A stretch of DNA of 64,000 nucleotides from Neorhizobium huautlense (GTDB taxonomy: Bacteria; Pseudomonadota; Alphaproteobacteria; Rhizobiales; Rhizobiaceae), in assembly GCF_002968575.1 (NCBI RefSeq), contig NZ_PVBM01000010.1, forward strand, positions 62,001-126,000. Reading direction: 5' to 3'. A program made the position numbers and the translations under genes. Positions 32,940 to 42,852 of the stretch are shown in pieces. The notes under the pieces were generated by a model. The model was not told where the DNA came from and made no database searches. It worked only from the letters and a program-made list of their open reading frames with translations. Numbering within the stretch: position 1 is the first letter of the stretch; each line of letters starts with the position of its first letter.

Positions 32940-34385
32940 ATGGCTCAATCCTACGACGTCATCGTTATCGGCTCCGGTCCGGGGGGGTATATCGCCGCCA
33001 TCCGCGCGAGCCAGCTCGGCATGAAGGTTGCGGTCGTCGAGCGCGAACATCTCGCCGGCATCTGCTCCAATTGGGGCTGTATCCCGACCAAGGCGCTCCT
33101 GCGTTCCGCAGATGTCATGCACACCGCGAGCCACGCCAAGGATTACGGCCTGACGCTCGAAGGTACGATCAAGCCGGACGTCAAGGCGATCGTCGCCCGT
33201 TCGCGCGGCATCGCGCACCGCATGAACAATGGCGTCGGCTTTCTGTTCAAGAAGAACAAGGTCGATATCATCTGGGGTGAGGCAAAGGTCAGCAAGCCCG
33301 GCGAAGTCGTCGTCGGCAAGCCTACCAAGAAGCCGGTCGAGCCGGTCGGACCGGTGCCGAAGAATACGCTGGGCGAGGGCACCTATACCGCCAAGCACAT
33401 CATTGTCGCGACCGGGGCCCGTCCGCGCGCGCTTCCGGGCATCGAGCCGGACGGCAAGCTGATCTGGACCTATTTCGAGGCGATGAAGCCGGAGGAAATG
33501 CCCAAATCACTGCTCGTCATGGGTTCGGGCGCGATCGGCATCGAGTTCGCGAGCTTCTACCGTACCATGGGCGTGGACGTCACAGTCGTCGAGATCATGA
33601 GCCAGGTCATGCCGGTCGAAGACGCGGAGATCTCCGCCGTCGCCAAGAAGCAGTTCGAGCGCCAGGGCATGAAGATCCATCTGGAGGCGAAAGTCGCCAA
33701 GGTGGAGAAGGGCGCAAACTCGATCACCGCCCATGTCGAGAAGAAGGACGGATCGGTCGAGAAGATCACGGCCGACCGGATGATCTCCGCCGTCGGCGTG
33801 CAGGCCAATATCGAGGGCATCGGCCTTGAGGCGGTCGGCGTCAAGACCGACCGCGGCTTCATCGTCATCGACGGCTACGGCAAGACCAGCGTGCCGGGCA
33901 TCTATGCCATCGGCGACGTCGCGGGTCCCCCTCTGCTCGCTCACAAGGCGGAACACGAGGCGGTCATCTGCGTGGAAAAGATTGCCGGCCTGCCGAACGT
34001 CCATCCGATGGACAAGCTGAAGATTCCGGGCTGCACCTATTGCAATCCCCAGGTTGCCTCCGTCGGTCTGACGGAAGCCAAGGCGAAGGCCGAGGGCCGC
34101 GACATCCGCGTCGGCCGTTTCCCCTTCGTGGCCAACGGCAAGGCGATCGCTCTCGGCGAGGACCAGGGGCTGGTAAAAACGATCTTCGACAAGAAGACCG
34201 GCGAACTCCTCGGTGCGCATATGGTCGGCGCGGAAGTGACCGAACTCATTCAGGGCTTCGTTGTCGCCATGAACCTTGAGACGACGGAAGAAGAACTGAT
34301 GCACACGATCTTCCCGCATCCGACCATTTCCGAAACGATGAAGGAAAGCGTGCTCGACGCCTATGGCCGGGCGCTGAACGCCTGA
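32940..34385 (+). CDS. lpd: Dihydrolipoyl dehydrogenase (E3)
   Basis: The 481-residue flavoenzyme reoxidises dihydrolipoamide with NAD+. The FAD-binding motif VIGSGPGGYIAAIRASQLG is at the N-terminus, followed by the redox disulfide GICSNWGCIPTKALL. The NAD-binding motif VMGSGAIGIEFASFYRTMG lies near residue 195, and the C-terminal HPTISE with the catalytic His is intact. A loop rich in Pro and Lys (residues about 122-142, PTKKPVEPVGPVPKN) is longer than in the E. coli enzyme, as in E3 proteins of other alphaproteobacterial pdh operons. As the last gene of the pdh operon it probably serves the pyruvate dehydrogenase complex. Confidence 0.96.
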   Translation: MAQSYDVIVIGSGPGGYIAAIRASQLGMKVAVVEREHLAGICSNWGCIPTKALLRSADVMHTASHAKDYGLTLEGTIKPDVKAIVARSRGIAHRMNNGVGFLFKKNKVDIIWGEAKVSKPGEVVVGKPTKKPVEPVGPVPKNTLGEGTYTAKHIIVATGARPRALPGIEPDGKLIWTYFEAMKPEEMPKSLLVMGSGAIGIEFASFYRTMGVDVTVVEIMSQVMPVEDAEISAVAKKQFERQGMKIHLEAKVAKVEKGANSITAHVEKKDGSVEKITADRMISAVGVQANIEGIGLEAVGVKTDRGFIVIDGYGKTSVPGIYAIGDVAGPPLLAHKAEHEAVICVEKIAGLPNVHPMDKLKIPGCTYCNPQVASVGLTEAKAKAEGRDIRVGRFPFVANGKAIALGEDQGLVKTIFDKKTGELLGAHMVGAEVTELIQGFVVAMNLETTEEELMHTIFPHPTISETMKESVLDAYGRALNA

Positions 34386-34458
34386 CATTCCCGGCATTGC
34401 GAAAGGGCGCGCAGCCGCCCATATCTCTGGAACATCTTTTTAAAACGGGGCTATTCAT

Positions 34459-34704
34459 ATGGGTGTGGGTTGGATTGCAGCGATCATCATTGGTGGCCTG
34501 GCGGGTTGGCTCGCCGGCATTTTGATGGATCTCCGCTTCGGCGTCTTGATGAACATCATCATAGGCATTGTCGGCGCCTTGCTCGCCAATGCCATTTTCG
34601 AGAGCGCCAACATCCATGTCGCAGGCGGATGGCTGGGTTACCTGGTGCAGGGTTTCGTGGGCTCCTGCATTTTGCTATTCGTTGCCAAACTCGTCAGACG
34701 CTGA
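34459..34704 (+). CDS. GlsB/YeaQ/YmgE family membrane protein
   Basis: The 81-residue protein matches the small transglycosylase-associated family (PF04226), with three hydrophobic segments: WIAAIIIGGLAGWLAGILM, a second around NIIIGIVGALLANAIF, and a third at LGYLVQGFVGSCILLFVAKL. Members are integral inner membrane proteins linked to stress response in gram-positive and gram-negative bacteria, without a known enzymatic activity. It sits between lpd and lipA, 38 bases before lipA, but a functional link with lipoate metabolism is not evident. Confidence 0.88.
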   Translation: MGVGWIAAIIIGGLAGWLAGILMDLRFGVLMNIIIGIVGALLANAIFESANIHVAGGWLGYLVQGFVGSCILLFVAKLVRR

Positions 34705-34742
34705 CGACATTCCGCGACGGTCGCGGTTGAAAGCAGGTTTTT

Positions 34743-35717
34743 ATGGTCACCATCCTCGACAGGACCACTCTCGACGAAGAGAAGCGCGTCCGCCATCCGG
34801 AAAAGGCACATCGTCCTGATACGGAGGTGATGCGCAAGCCCGAGTGGATTCGCGTGAAGGCGCCGGTATCCAAAGGCTACGCGGAAACGCGCTCGATCGT
34901 GAAGGAAAACAAGCTCGTCACTGTCTGCGAGGAGGCCGGCTGCCCGAATATCGGCGAATGCTGGGACAAGAAGCACGCCACCTTCATGATCATGGGCGAG
35001 ATCTGTACGCGCGCCTGCGCCTTCTGCAACGTGGCGACCGGCAAGCCGAACGCGCTTGACATGGACGAGCCGGAAAACGTCGCCAAGGCGGTGAAGCAGA
35101 TGGGGCTCAGCCACGTCGTCATCACCTCGGTCGATCGCGACGATCTGGAAGATGGCGGCGCCGAACATTTCGAGAAGGTGATCTGGGCGATCCGCGCCGC
35201 ATCCCCGATGACGACCATCGAAATCCTGACACCGGACTTCCTCAAGAAGCCCGGGGCTCTGGAACGCGTTGTGGCTGCCAAGCCGGATGTCTTCAACCAC
35301 AATCTCGAAACCGTCGCCGGCAACTATCTGACGGTGCGCCCCGGCGCCCGCTACTTCCATTCCATCCGCCTGCTGCAGCGGGTCAAGGAACTCGACCCGA
35401 CCATGTTCACCAAGTCGGGCATCATGGTGGGCCTCGGGGAAGAGCGCAATGAAGTGCTGCAGCTCATGGACGATCTCAGAACCGCGGACGTGGATTTCCT
35501 GACCATTGGCCAATATCTGCAGCCGACCCGCAAGCATCACAAGGTGATGAGCTTCGTAACCCCGGACGAATTCAAGTCCTACGAGACCGTCGCCTATACC
35601 AAGGGCTTCCTGATGGTGTCGTCGAGCCCGTTGACCCGGTCCTCGCACCATGCCGGCGATGATTTCGCGCGGTTGAAGGCTGCCCGCGAGAAGAAACTTC
35701 TGGCTGCCGCCGAATAG
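34743..35717 (+). CDS. lipA: Lipoyl synthase
   Basis: The 324-residue radical SAM enzyme inserts two sulfurs into protein-bound octanoyl groups. Both iron-sulfur cluster motifs are present: the auxiliary cluster [13 protein letters not shown] and the radical SAM motif CTRACAFC. The RSSYHA-type end is seen as [14 protein letters not shown]. Placing lipA just after the pdh operon fits with supplying lipoate for the PdhB and PdhC lipoyl domains. Confidence 0.98.
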   Translation: MVTILDRTTLDEEKRVRHPEKAHRPDTEVMRKPEWIRVKAPVSKGYAETRSIVKENKLVTVCEEAGCPNIGECWDKKHATFMIMGEICTRACAFCNVATGKPNALDMDEPENVAKAVKQMGLSHVVITSVDRDDLEDGGAEHFEKVIWAIRAASPMTTIEILTPDFLKKPGALERVVAAKPDVFNHNLETVAGNYLTVRPGARYFHSIRLLQRVKELDPTMFTKSGIMVGLGEERNEVLQLMDDLRTADVDFLTIGQYLQPTRKHHKVMSFVTPDEFKSYETVAYTKGFLMVSSSPLTRSSHHAGDDFARLKAAREKKLLAAAE

Positions 35718-35729
35718 GCGGCGTCCGAG

Positions 35730-35915
35730 CTATTCTGCCGCCTCGACCTTTTCGCTCTTGCTCTGGCCGCGCCGTCTTCCCCGCAGCGTGAAGCGCTGAC
35801 CGCGCGCTTCGCCTTTTGCCATTTCGATCAGATAGGCAAGCATGGGTAGCTCGTTCATGTCGGCGAGCTGCTTTGCGGATTCCAGCAGCTTTATCATCTG
35901 AGAAAAATCGTCCAT
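35730..35915 (-). CDS. Small conserved-looking hypothetical protein (61 aa)
   Basis: The frame encodes 61 residues with a helical N-terminal part (MIKLLESAKQLADMNELPML, AYLIEMAKGEA) and a basic tail (TLRGRRRGQSKSEK). It converges with lipA, the stops being only 12 bases apart. The amino acid composition is balanced, and the codon use fits neighbouring genes. I do not know the function; the helix plus basic tail could suit nucleic acid or protein binding, but that is a guess. Confidence 0.6.
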   Translation of the reverse strand: MDDFSQMIKLLESAKQLADMNELPMLAYLIEMAKGEARGQRFTLRGRRRGQSKSEKVEAAE

Positions 35916-36088
35916 GTATGCTTCGTCCGATTACGCCAGTGGGTCACCTGATGTGTTTATTTTACCCGCGATTGCGGCAATGCACCAAATTGAATTGGCA
36001 TTAGCACATTAAATTCCGTTAACCAGCATTTGTTTGGGCTGTGTTGAGCGGCTGTGGCCGCCTGACATCCGGTTGTCGGGAGATCATG

Positions 36089-36679
36089 ATGGATATCAAA
36101 TCCGGTCCAGCCGAGGTTCGCTGTGTCGGAATCTCGGAAGCTGCCGATGAAATCCGCCATGCGGAGAGAATCCTGGTCGTCGGCTGTTCGGGCGGCGGCA
36201 AATCGACCCTGGCGCAGCAGATCGCCCGGCGGTTTGCGCTTACTTATATTTCCAACGATCGGGACGTGCTTTGGCTGCCGGGTTGGGTTCAGCGGGAGGG
36301 AAGTGAGCAGCGGCGGATCATCGAAGAGCTTATCCGGCAGGAGCGCTGGATCATGGATGGCACCAGCACCTCCACCTTCGATATTCGCGTTCCGCGAAGC
36401 GATATCGTTATCTGGGTGCGAATGCCGCGTGCCGTCAATGTCTGGGGTATCCTCAGCCGCTGGCTTAAATATATCGGACGCACTCGGCCGGAAATGGCGC
36501 CCGGCTGCCCGGAAAGAATGGATTGGGAGTTTTTCCGGTTTGTCTGGACCTGGGAGAGGGAATTCGCGCCGAGGGTTCTCGCCGGGCTGGAACAACATGC
36601 GGGCGGGAAGCCTGTCCTGGTGTTGAAATCCCGCCGACGGATGCGCGAACTTCTTGATCTTCTGGAAGCGCGCGCTTAA
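36089..36679 (+). CDS. P-loop kinase-like protein (adenylate kinase/FlaR-like)
   Basis: The 196-residue protein has a Walker A motif GCSGGGKSTLAQQIA near residue 33 and resembles the DNA topology modulation FlaR-like or adenylate kinase-like proteins: after the P-loop come ISNDRDVLWLPGW and ERWIMDGTSTSTFDIRVPRSD, where DG plus T replace a Walker B-type region, then RLKYIGRTRPEMAPGCPER-like WLKYIGRTRPEMAPGCPER. I choose the second of two adjacent ATGs (36089), spaced six bases after GGGAG; 36086 would be too close. The substrate is unknown. It lies ten bases before the COQ10-like gene. Confidence 0.82.
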   Translation: MDIKSGPAEVRCVGISEAADEIRHAERILVVGCSGGGKSTLAQQIARRFALTYISNDRDVLWLPGWVQREGSEQRRIIEELIRQERWIMDGTSTSTFDIRVPRSDIVIWVRMPRAVNVWGILSRWLKYIGRTRPEMAPGCPERMDWEFFRFVWTWEREFAPRVLAGLEQHAGGKPVLVLKSRRRMRELLDLLEARA

Positions 36680-36688
36680 CTGCGGATC

Positions 36689-37144
36689 ATGCCAAAGTTC
36701 GAAATCCGCCGCCCCGTGAAGCATAACGCCGATCAGATGTACGCGCTCGTTGCCGATGTCGAGAAATATCCGGAATTCCTACCGCTCTGCGAGGCGCTGG
36801 TCATCCGGTCCAGCAAGGAGCGCGACGGCAAGACGCTGCTGCTTGCCGATATGACAGTCGGCTACAAGGCGATCCGCGAGACTTTCACGACCCAGGTTCT
36901 GCTCAACCCTGCCGAACGCGCCATCGATGTCAAATACATCGAAGGACCGTTCAAATATCTCGACAACCGCTGGCGTTTTGAACCGCCCTCTGATGGCTCT
37001 TCCGCCGGCTGCGTGGTGCACTTTTTCATCGACTACGAGTTCAAGAGCATGATTCTCGGTGCACTGATGGGATCGATGTTCGACCGCGCTTTCCGGATGT
37101 TCGCCGAAGCTTTCGAGACGCGGGCGGACAAGATTTACGCCTGA
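36689..37144 (+). CDS. COQ10/RatA-like START domain protein
   Basis: The 151-residue protein is a SRPBCC-fold member closest to COQ10 and to proteins called RatA: VKHNADQMYALVADVEKYPEFLPLCEAL in its parts, then GYKAIRETFTTQV and WRFEPPSDG. In mitochondria and alphaproteobacteria the COQ10 group binds ubiquinone and aids its delivery; the RatA toxin annotation applies to E. coli and is less likely here. It ends overlapping the convergent CinA gene by ten bases. Confidence 0.88.
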   Translation: MPKFEIRRPVKHNADQMYALVADVEKYPEFLPLCEALVIRSSKERDGKTLLLADMTVGYKAIRETFTTQVLLNPAERAIDVKYIEGPFKYLDNRWRFEPPSDGSSAGCVVHFFIDYEFKSMILGALMGSMFDRAFRMFAEAFETRADKIYA

Positions 37145-37653
37145 TTTGCGAGCGTCGTTTTGGCGGCGTCGGTCAGCATCTCCAGCGCCGTTCTGACGGT
37201 CGCGAGACGCACCGCCGTTCGGCCGATATCGCCGTAGCGCATCTCGCGATGGAGCGAGATGCCGGAGCGGGTTTTTGCCGCAAGATGCACCAGGCCGACC
37301 GGCTTGTCTGCCGACCCGCCGCCCGGTCCCGCGATGCCGGTCACGGCGACGGTGAGGTTTGCCCTTGAACGGAACAGCGCGCCGTCCGCCATCTGCAGCG
37401 CCGTTTCCCGGGATACCGCGCCGAAGGCTGCCAATGTCGCTTCGGTCACGCCGAGCATATCCATCTTCGCCTGGTTGGTGTAGGTGACGAAGCCCCGGTC
37501 AACGACGGCCGAGGAGCCTGAAATTTCGGTGAGCGCGCCGGCGATCAGCCCGCCTGTGCAGGACTCAGCCGTTGAAACCATCAGCCCGCAGGCGGAAAAG
37601 TCGGCGACGATCCGCCTTGCCTGGTCTTCGATGTCGGCGGGAAACAGGTTCAC
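37135..37653 (-). CDS. CinA family protein (nicotinamide-nucleotide amidohydrolase)
   Basis: The 172-residue protein equals the C-terminal CinA domain, which deamidates nicotinamide mononucleotide in pyridine nucleotide salvage. [20 protein letters not shown] carries the catalytic Ser-Thr/Lys region and [10 protein letters not shown] the second conserved part. The start GTG at 37653 overlaps the ispDF stop as GTGA (four bases), a strong sign of translational coupling; longer frames run over ispDF. The N-terminal MoCF domain of full CinA is absent. Confidence 0.92.
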   Translation of the reverse strand: MNLFPADIEDQARRIVADFSACGLMVSTAESCTGGLIAGALTEISGSSAVVDRGFVTYTNQAKMDMLGVTEATLAAFGAVSRETALQMADGALFRSRANLTVAVTGIAGPGGGSADKPVGLVHLAAKTRSGISLHREMRYGDIGRTAVRLATVRTALEMLTDAAKTTLANQA

Positions 37654-38858
37654 CCGGCATCTCCCCGGTAGACCACTGTGGCGGTTGCGATGGCGGCAAT
37701 GCCCTCGCGGCGGCCGACAAAACCGATCTTCTCGTTGGTCGTCGCCTTGACCGAGCATCGGTCCAGGGAAATACCGAGGATCTCCGCCAGGTTCTCGCGC
37801 ATCTTCTGCCGGTGCGGCGCAATCTTCGGCGCTTCCGCGATCAGCGAGATATCCGCATTCATGATCGTGCCCCCGCGCTCTCGTACAACCTTTGCCGCGT
37901 GATCCAGGAAGATCTTGGAGGGCGCGCCCCGCCATTGCATGTCGGAGGGCGGGAAATGGTCGCCGATGTCGCCGGCGCCGCAGGTGGCGAGCAGCGCGTC
38001 GGTAAGCGCATGCATGGCGACGTCGGCATCCGAATGGCCAACGAGCCGCTGGTCGTGGGCAATGAAGACGCCGCAGAGCGTCACGCCGTCGCCGGGCTCG
38101 AGCTGATGCACGTCGTAGCCGTTACCGGTGCGCACGTCGGGCAGTGGATGGTGCGAAAGTTTTTCGTCGGCCATGGCGATATCTCGCTTCACGGTGAGTT
38201 TGATGTTGTCGGCGGAACCTTCGACCAGCACGACCGGCAGCCCAGCCCATTCGGCGATCGAGGCGTCGTCGGTGAAATCCTCGCGTCGGAGCGCTGCCGC
38301 CTTTTCATGGGCGGTGCGGATCGACGGGAGGGAAAAGCTTTGTGGCGTCTGTGCGGCAAAAAGCCCGGCCCGCGGCACCGTCTCGTGAACCAGGTGATCC
38401 GGTCCGCCTCGCTTCAGCGTGTCGGTGACAGGCATAGCCGGCAACACGCCTTCCTGTCCCTGGTCGAGCGCCTCGGCGATCCGATCGAGAAGCGCATGAT
38501 CCACGAACGGCCTGGCCGCATCGTGGATCATCACATGGGTGGCCTCGGTCGCTGACAAAGCTCTGAGGCCTTCGTAGACGGAGCGCTGCCGCGTATCGCC
38601 GCCGAAAGTCGTGACGACCTTCGCCGCACTGGGCAGTTCCGCTGCCGCTGCCGCAAACAGCGCTTCGTCGTCCGGATGGATGACGACCACGATCAGGCCG
38701 CTGCGCGACCAGCTTAAGAACCGTTCGAGCGTATGGGCGATCACCGGCTTTCCCCCGATACGCCGGTATTGCTTCGGCCCGTCTTCGGGCGATCCTGCCC
38801 GTTCGCCGCGGCCTGCGGCGACGATGACGATGCCGATTGTCATGGAGTTGTCGTCCAC
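37650..38858 (-). CDS. ispDF: Bifunctional 2-C-methyl-D-erythritol 4-phosphate cytidylyltransferase / 2,4-cyclodiphosphate synthase
   Basis: The protein of up to 402 residues fuses two steps of the MEP isoprenoid pathway. IspD is N-terminal ([13 protein letters not shown], residues 10-22, with HDAARPFV further on), and IspF is C-terminal ([19 protein letters not shown] near residue 244, and HSDADV of the zinc site). The start is either GTG at 38858 or ATG at 38843; neither has a clear ribosome-binding site. The fusion is common in alphaproteobacteria and some epsilonproteobacteria. It is divergent from dusB. Confidence 0.96.
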   Translation of the reverse strand: MDDNSMTIGIVIVAAGRGERAGSPEDGPKQYRRIGGKPVIAHTLERFLSWSRSGLIVVVIHPDDEALFAAAAAELPSAAKVVTTFGGDTRQRSVYEGLRALSATEATHVMIHDAARPFVDHALLDRIAEALDQGQEGVLPAMPVTDTLKRGGPDHLVHETVPRAGLFAAQTPQSFSLPSIRTAHEKAAALRREDFTDDASIAEWAGLPVVLVEGSADNIKLTVKRDIAMADEKLSHHPLPDVRTGNGYDVHQLEPGDGVTLCGVFIAHDQRLVGHSDADVAMHALTDALLATCGAGDIGDHFPPSDMQWRGAPSKIFLDHAAKVVRERGGTIMNADISLIAEAPKIAPHRQKMRENLAEILGISLDRCSVKATTNEKIGFVGRREGIAAIATATVVYRGDAG

Positions 38859-39011
38859 GCGCCGTACCCATTTCTGCGTTCTGAAGGATTGACAGGGCGA
38901 GAACTATAGAATGAAAAGCGGTTTTTCCAGCAGGCCGCTCAAAAATAACGCAGTTCCCGATTTGCTCTTGGCAAATGCTTCGGGACTGAATAAAAATAGT
39001 GCAACAATCCC

Positions 39012-40031
39012 ATGTGCCCGAAAGATCATCATTTGCGTTTTCCAGATCTCGCCAAACCTTTCCATATCGGGCCCGTTTCCATCCGTAATCGCGTGATTCT
39101 GGCGCCGATGTCGGGAGTTACGGATCTGCCGTTCAGGCGGCTCGCATGGCGCTTCGGCGCCGGCTTGGTCGTGACCGAGATGGTGGCAAGCCGCGAACTC
39201 GTGCTGAACCGAGGCGAGTCCTGGGCCCGGCTGAAAGGTGCCGGCATTTCTCCGCATATGGTCCAGCTCGCCGGTCGCGAGGCCCGCTGGATGGCCGACG
39301 CTGCCAAGATTGCCGCCGATAACGGCGCCGACATCATCGACATCAACATGGGTTGCCCGGCAAAGAAAGTCACCGGAGGCTATTCCGGTTCGGCATTGAT
39401 GCGTGACCCGGATCTCGCATTGTCGCTCATCGAGGCGACCGTGAACGCCGTCGATGTCCCGGTGACGCTGAAGATGCGGCTCGGCTGGGACGAAAATTCC
39501 ATCAATGCGCCCGATATCGCCCGCCGTGCCGAAGATGCCGGCATCCGGCTCGTGACGATCCATGGCCGAACCCGCATGCAGTTCTACGAGGGCAGGGCCG
39601 ATTGGGACGCCATACGTCTTGTGCGCGACGTCGTCTCGATCCCGCTGATCGCCAATGGCGACGTCGAAACGCCGGAAGATGCCGCTGCCATTTTGGAGCG
39701 CTCCGGTGCAGATGCCGTCATGGTCGGGAGGGGCGCCCAGGGGCGTCCCTGGCACATTGGCTGGCTCGCCGGCCACGCCGCACCTTCGCAGCCGGAAATC
39801 GCCGCTCTTGTCGTCGAACACTATGAGGCGATGCTGGAGCTTTACGGCCGCGAGGCAGGGCTGCGCCACGCACGCAAACATCTCGGCTGGTATCTCGATC
39901 GCTTCGCGCCAGACCTGCCGACTGAAGAAAAGGCCGCCATCATGATTTCCAGGGACCCGGCTGACGTCGCGCGCCGGATAACTGCAGCGCTGACCGGAAA
40001 CACAGCCGTCGCGCGCAAGGAGGCTGCATGA
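39012..40031 (+). CDS. dusB: tRNA-dihydrouridine synthase (DusB/NifR3)
   Basis: The 339-residue flavoenzyme reduces uridines in tRNA. The motif [16 protein letters not shown] binds [12 protein letters not shown] carries the catalytic Cys, and [12 protein letters not shown] is near the end of the barrel. In rhizobia it is known as nifR3 and is the first gene of the ntr operon, which is the case here: it overlaps ntrB by four bases. No strong ribosome-binding site precedes the ATG at 39012. Confidence 0.96.
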   Translation: MCPKDHHLRFPDLAKPFHIGPVSIRNRVILAPMSGVTDLPFRRLAWRFGAGLVVTEMVASRELVLNRGESWARLKGAGISPHMVQLAGREARWMADAAKIAADNGADIIDINMGCPAKKVTGGYSGSALMRDPDLALSLIEATVNAVDVPVTLKMRLGWDENSINAPDIARRAEDAGIRLVTIHGRTRMQFYEGRADWDAIRLVRDVVSIPLIANGDVETPEDAAAILERSGADAVMVGRGAQGRPWHIGWLAGHAAPSQPEIAALVVEHYEAMLELYGREAGLRHARKHLGWYLDRFAPDLPTEEKAAIMISRDPADVARRITAALTGNTAVARKEAA

Positions 40032-41173
40032 GCTCGCAAGTGCAGGATTCGGCAAGCGGCAATGCGCTTGCCATGGCCGTCCTCAATTCCGTCCAGAACC
40101 CGGTGATTCTTGTTGATGCCGAGGGCAGGGTCGCCTTCGCCAATTGGGAGGCGGAGGCTTTCTTCGGCTCCAGTGCGGCCCAGCTCGCCAAGAACGAAAT
40201 TTCCACCTTCATCCCCTTCGGCAGTCCTCTGCTCGCCCTGATCGATCAGGTGCGTGAGCGCAGGGCGCCCGTCAACGAATACCGCGTCGATCTCTCTTCA
40301 CCGCGCTTGGGTCAGGAAAAGCTGGTGGACCTCTATGTCGCGCCGGTGGTGAGCGAGCCGGGGTCGGTCGTGGTGGTCTTCCAGGAGCGCTCCATGGCGG
40401 ACAAGATCGACCGCCAGCTTACCCATCGCGCTGCCGCCCGTTCGGTGACGGGCCTGGCGTCCATGCTGGCACACGAGATCAAGAACCCGCTTTCGGGCAT
40501 TCGCGGTGCTGCACAGCTTCTCGAAACCTCCGTTCCGGATGACGACCGGGCGCTGACGCGTCTGATCTGCGACGAGACGGACCGCATCGTCTCCCTGGTC
40601 GACCGCATGGAAGTCTTCTCCGACGAGCGTCCGGTGGACCGTGTGCCCTTAAATATCCATTCGGTCCTCGACCATGTGAAGGCTGTCGCCAAGGCTGGTT
40701 TCGCTCGCGAGATCAAGATCTCCGAAATGTACGATCCGTCGCTGCCGCAGGTTTATGCCAACCGCGACCAGCTCGTGCAGGTCTTCCTCAACCTCATCAA
40801 GAACGCGGCGGAAGCCGTCGGCGATCAGCCGGACGGCGAAATCATGCTGACGACGGCCTATCGCCCGGGCATCAAGCTCTCAGTCGCTGGTACCCGCGAG
40901 AAGATTTCGCTGCCCCTCGAATTCTGCGTCATCGACAACGGTCCCGGCGTGCCGGCCGACCTGCTGCCGCATCTTTTTGATCCCTTCATCACGACCAAGA
41001 CCAACGGGTCCGGTCTCGGCCTTGCCCTCGTTGCCAAGATTATCGGTGCGCATGGCGGCATCGTCGAATGCGACAGCCAGGCGCGCCGCACCACGTTCCG
41101 CGTTTTGATGCCCATGCACAAGGAAGAGGCCACGGACGGCCGCTCTTTGAACTCCACAGGAAGTGAAAAATGA
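40028..41173 (+). CDS. ntrB: Nitrogen regulation sensor histidine kinase NtrB
   Basis: The 381-residue cytosolic kinase/phosphatase controls NtrC in response to PII. It has a PAS domain (residues about 14-120), the H box [14 protein letters not shown] with H149, the N box [11 protein letters not shown] and the G box [18 protein letters not shown]. There are no membrane segments. Both ends overlap neighbours by four bases (dusB and ntrC), so translation is coupled. Confidence 0.97.
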   Translation: MSSQVQDSASGNALAMAVLNSVQNPVILVDAEGRVAFANWEAEAFFGSSAAQLAKNEISTFIPFGSPLLALIDQVRERRAPVNEYRVDLSSPRLGQEKLVDLYVAPVVSEPGSVVVVFQERSMADKIDRQLTHRAAARSVTGLASMLAHEIKNPLSGIRGAAQLLETSVPDDDRALTRLICDETDRIVSLVDRMEVFSDERPVDRVPLNIHSVLDHVKAVAKAGFAREIKISEMYDPSLPQVYANRDQLVQVFLNLIKNAAEAVGDQPDGEIMLTTAYRPGIKLSVAGTREKISLPLEFCVIDNGPGVPADLLPHLFDPFITTKTNGSGLGLALVAKIIGAHGGIVECDSQARRTTFRVLMPMHKEEATDGRSLNSTGSEK

Positions 41174-42621
41174 CTGCCACGATCCTTGTCGCCGACGACG
41201 ACGCGGCCATCCGGACGGTTTTGAACCAGGCTCTGACCAGGGCTGGTTACGATGTGCGCATCACCTCGAATGCCGCCACTCTCTGGCGTTGGATTTCGGC
41301 TGGCGAGGGTGATCTGGTCGTGACGGACGTGGTCATGCCGGACGAGAACGCCTTCGATCTCCTGCCGCGCATCAAGAAATCGCGTCCGGAGCTGCCCGTC
41401 CTCGTCATGAGCGCCCAGAACACCTTCATGACGGCGATCAAGGCGTCCGAAAAGGGTGCCTATGATTACCTGCCTAAGCCCTTCGATCTCACGGAACTGA
41501 TCGCCATCATCGGCCGCGCGCTTGCCGAACCCAAGCGCAAGCCCGCCCGCCTCGACGACGACACTCAGGACGGCATGCCGCTCGTCGGCCGTTCGGCCGC
41601 CATGCAGGAAATCTACCGCGTTCTGGCTCGTCTCATGCAGACGGATCTGACGCTGATGATCACCGGCGAGTCCGGCACCGGCAAGGAACTGGTGGCTCGC
41701 GCGCTGCATGACTACGGCAAGCGTCGCAACGGACCGTTTGTGGCGATCAACATGGCCGCCATTCCTCGCGATCTGATCGAGTCGGAGCTTTTCGGCCACG
41801 AGAAGGGGGCCTTCACCGGAGCCCAGAGCCGCTCCACCGGCCGTTTCGAGCAGGCTGAAGGGGGTACTCTCTTTCTCGACGAGATCGGCGACATGCCGAT
41901 GGACGCCCAGACCCGCCTTCTGCGCGTCCTGCAGCAGGGCGAATACACCACCGTCGGCGGTCGCACGCCGATCCGCACGGACGTGCGCATCGTCGCGGCG
42001 ACCAACAAGGATCTGAAGCAGCTCATCAACCAGGGCCTCTTCCGCGAAGACCTCTATTATCGCCTGAACGTCGTTCCGCTGCGCCTGCCGCCTTTGCGCG
42101 ATCGCGCCGAGGACATCCCCGACCTCGTCCGCCATTTCATGCAGATGGCCGAGAAGGAAGGCCTGGACGCCAAGCGGTTCGATAGCGAGGCCTTGGACCT
42201 GATGAAGGCCTATGCGTGGCCGGGCAACGTGCGTGAACTGGAAAACCTCGTCCGTCGCCTGATGGCGCTATATCCGCAGGACGTCATCACCCGGGAGATT
42301 ATTGAGTCGGAGCTGCGTTCCGAGGTGCCGGACAGCCCCATCGACAAGATGGGAGCCCGCACCGGGTCCCTGACCATCGCCCAGGCGGTGGAAGAAAACA
42401 TGCGCACCTATTTCGCGAGCTTCGGGGACAATCTGCCGCCGCCCGGTCTCTACGACCGCGTCCTGACCGAAATGGAATATCCGCTCATCCTTGCCGCCCT
42501 TACCGCCACCCGCGGCAATCAGATCAAGGCGGCGGATTTGCTCGGTCTCAACCGCAACACGCTCCGCAAGAAAATCCGCGAACTCGGCGTCTCCGTCTAT
42601 CGCAGCTCCCGCGGCGCTTGA
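41170..42621 (+). CDS. ntrC: Nitrogen regulation response regulator NtrC
   Basis: The 483-residue sigma-54 activator has a receiver domain with phosphoacceptor D53 (VTDVVMP), an AAA+ domain with Walker [16 protein letters not shown] and the intact sigma-54 contact loop GAFTGA (residues 213-218), and a C-terminal Fis-type helix-turn-helix ([20 protein letters not shown]). It turns on genes such as glnII and amtB under nitrogen limitation in rhizobia. It follows ntrB with a four-base overlap and ends 231 bases before ntrY. Confidence 0.98.
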   Translation: MTATILVADDDAAIRTVLNQALTRAGYDVRITSNAATLWRWISAGEGDLVVTDVVMPDENAFDLLPRIKKSRPELPVLVMSAQNTFMTAIKASEKGAYDYLPKPFDLTELIAIIGRALAEPKRKPARLDDDTQDGMPLVGRSAAMQEIYRVLARLMQTDLTLMITGESGTGKELVARALHDYGKRRNGPFVAINMAAIPRDLIESELFGHEKGAFTGAQSRSTGRFEQAEGGTLFLDEIGDMPMDAQTRLLRVLQQGEYTTVGGRTPIRTDVRIVAATNKDLKQLINQGLFREDLYYRLNVVPLRLPPLRDRAEDIPDLVRHFMQMAEKEGLDAKRFDSEALDLMKAYAWPGNVRELENLVRRLMALYPQDVITREIIESELRSEVPDSPIDKMGARTGSLTIAQAVEENMRTYFASFGDNLPPPGLYDRVLTEMEYPLILAALTATRGNQIKAADLLGLNRNTLRKKIRELGVSVYRSSRGA

Positions 42622-42852
42622 GTTAAGTTGTTGAAGCAAGACCGGACTTTGTTCCCGCTGCTTGACAGGATCGGTTCATCGTTGCATTTTCGCCACAATG
42701 CGTTGCTTAAAGGCCACGCAGGGCTTGGGGTTTGCTCTTGGGAGTGGCGGCTCTTGATGGGGTAGCCGGGCCGGTTCGGGAAAGTACTGTCGCTTCGCTC
42801 GGTTTTCGGGCTGAAACGATCTCCCGCGAGGACTTGGAGATCGGAGTTATCG

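Noticed and set aside
36689..37144. RatA toxin of a toxin-antitoxin pair
   Set aside because: No RatB-like partner gene is adjacent, and in alphaproteobacteria this family fits COQ10-type ubiquinone-binding proteins better.
42622..42852. Sigma-54 promoter before ntrY
   Set aside because: TGGCGGCTCTTGA near 42745 does not match the GG-N10-GC pattern TGGCAC-N5-TTGC well enough.
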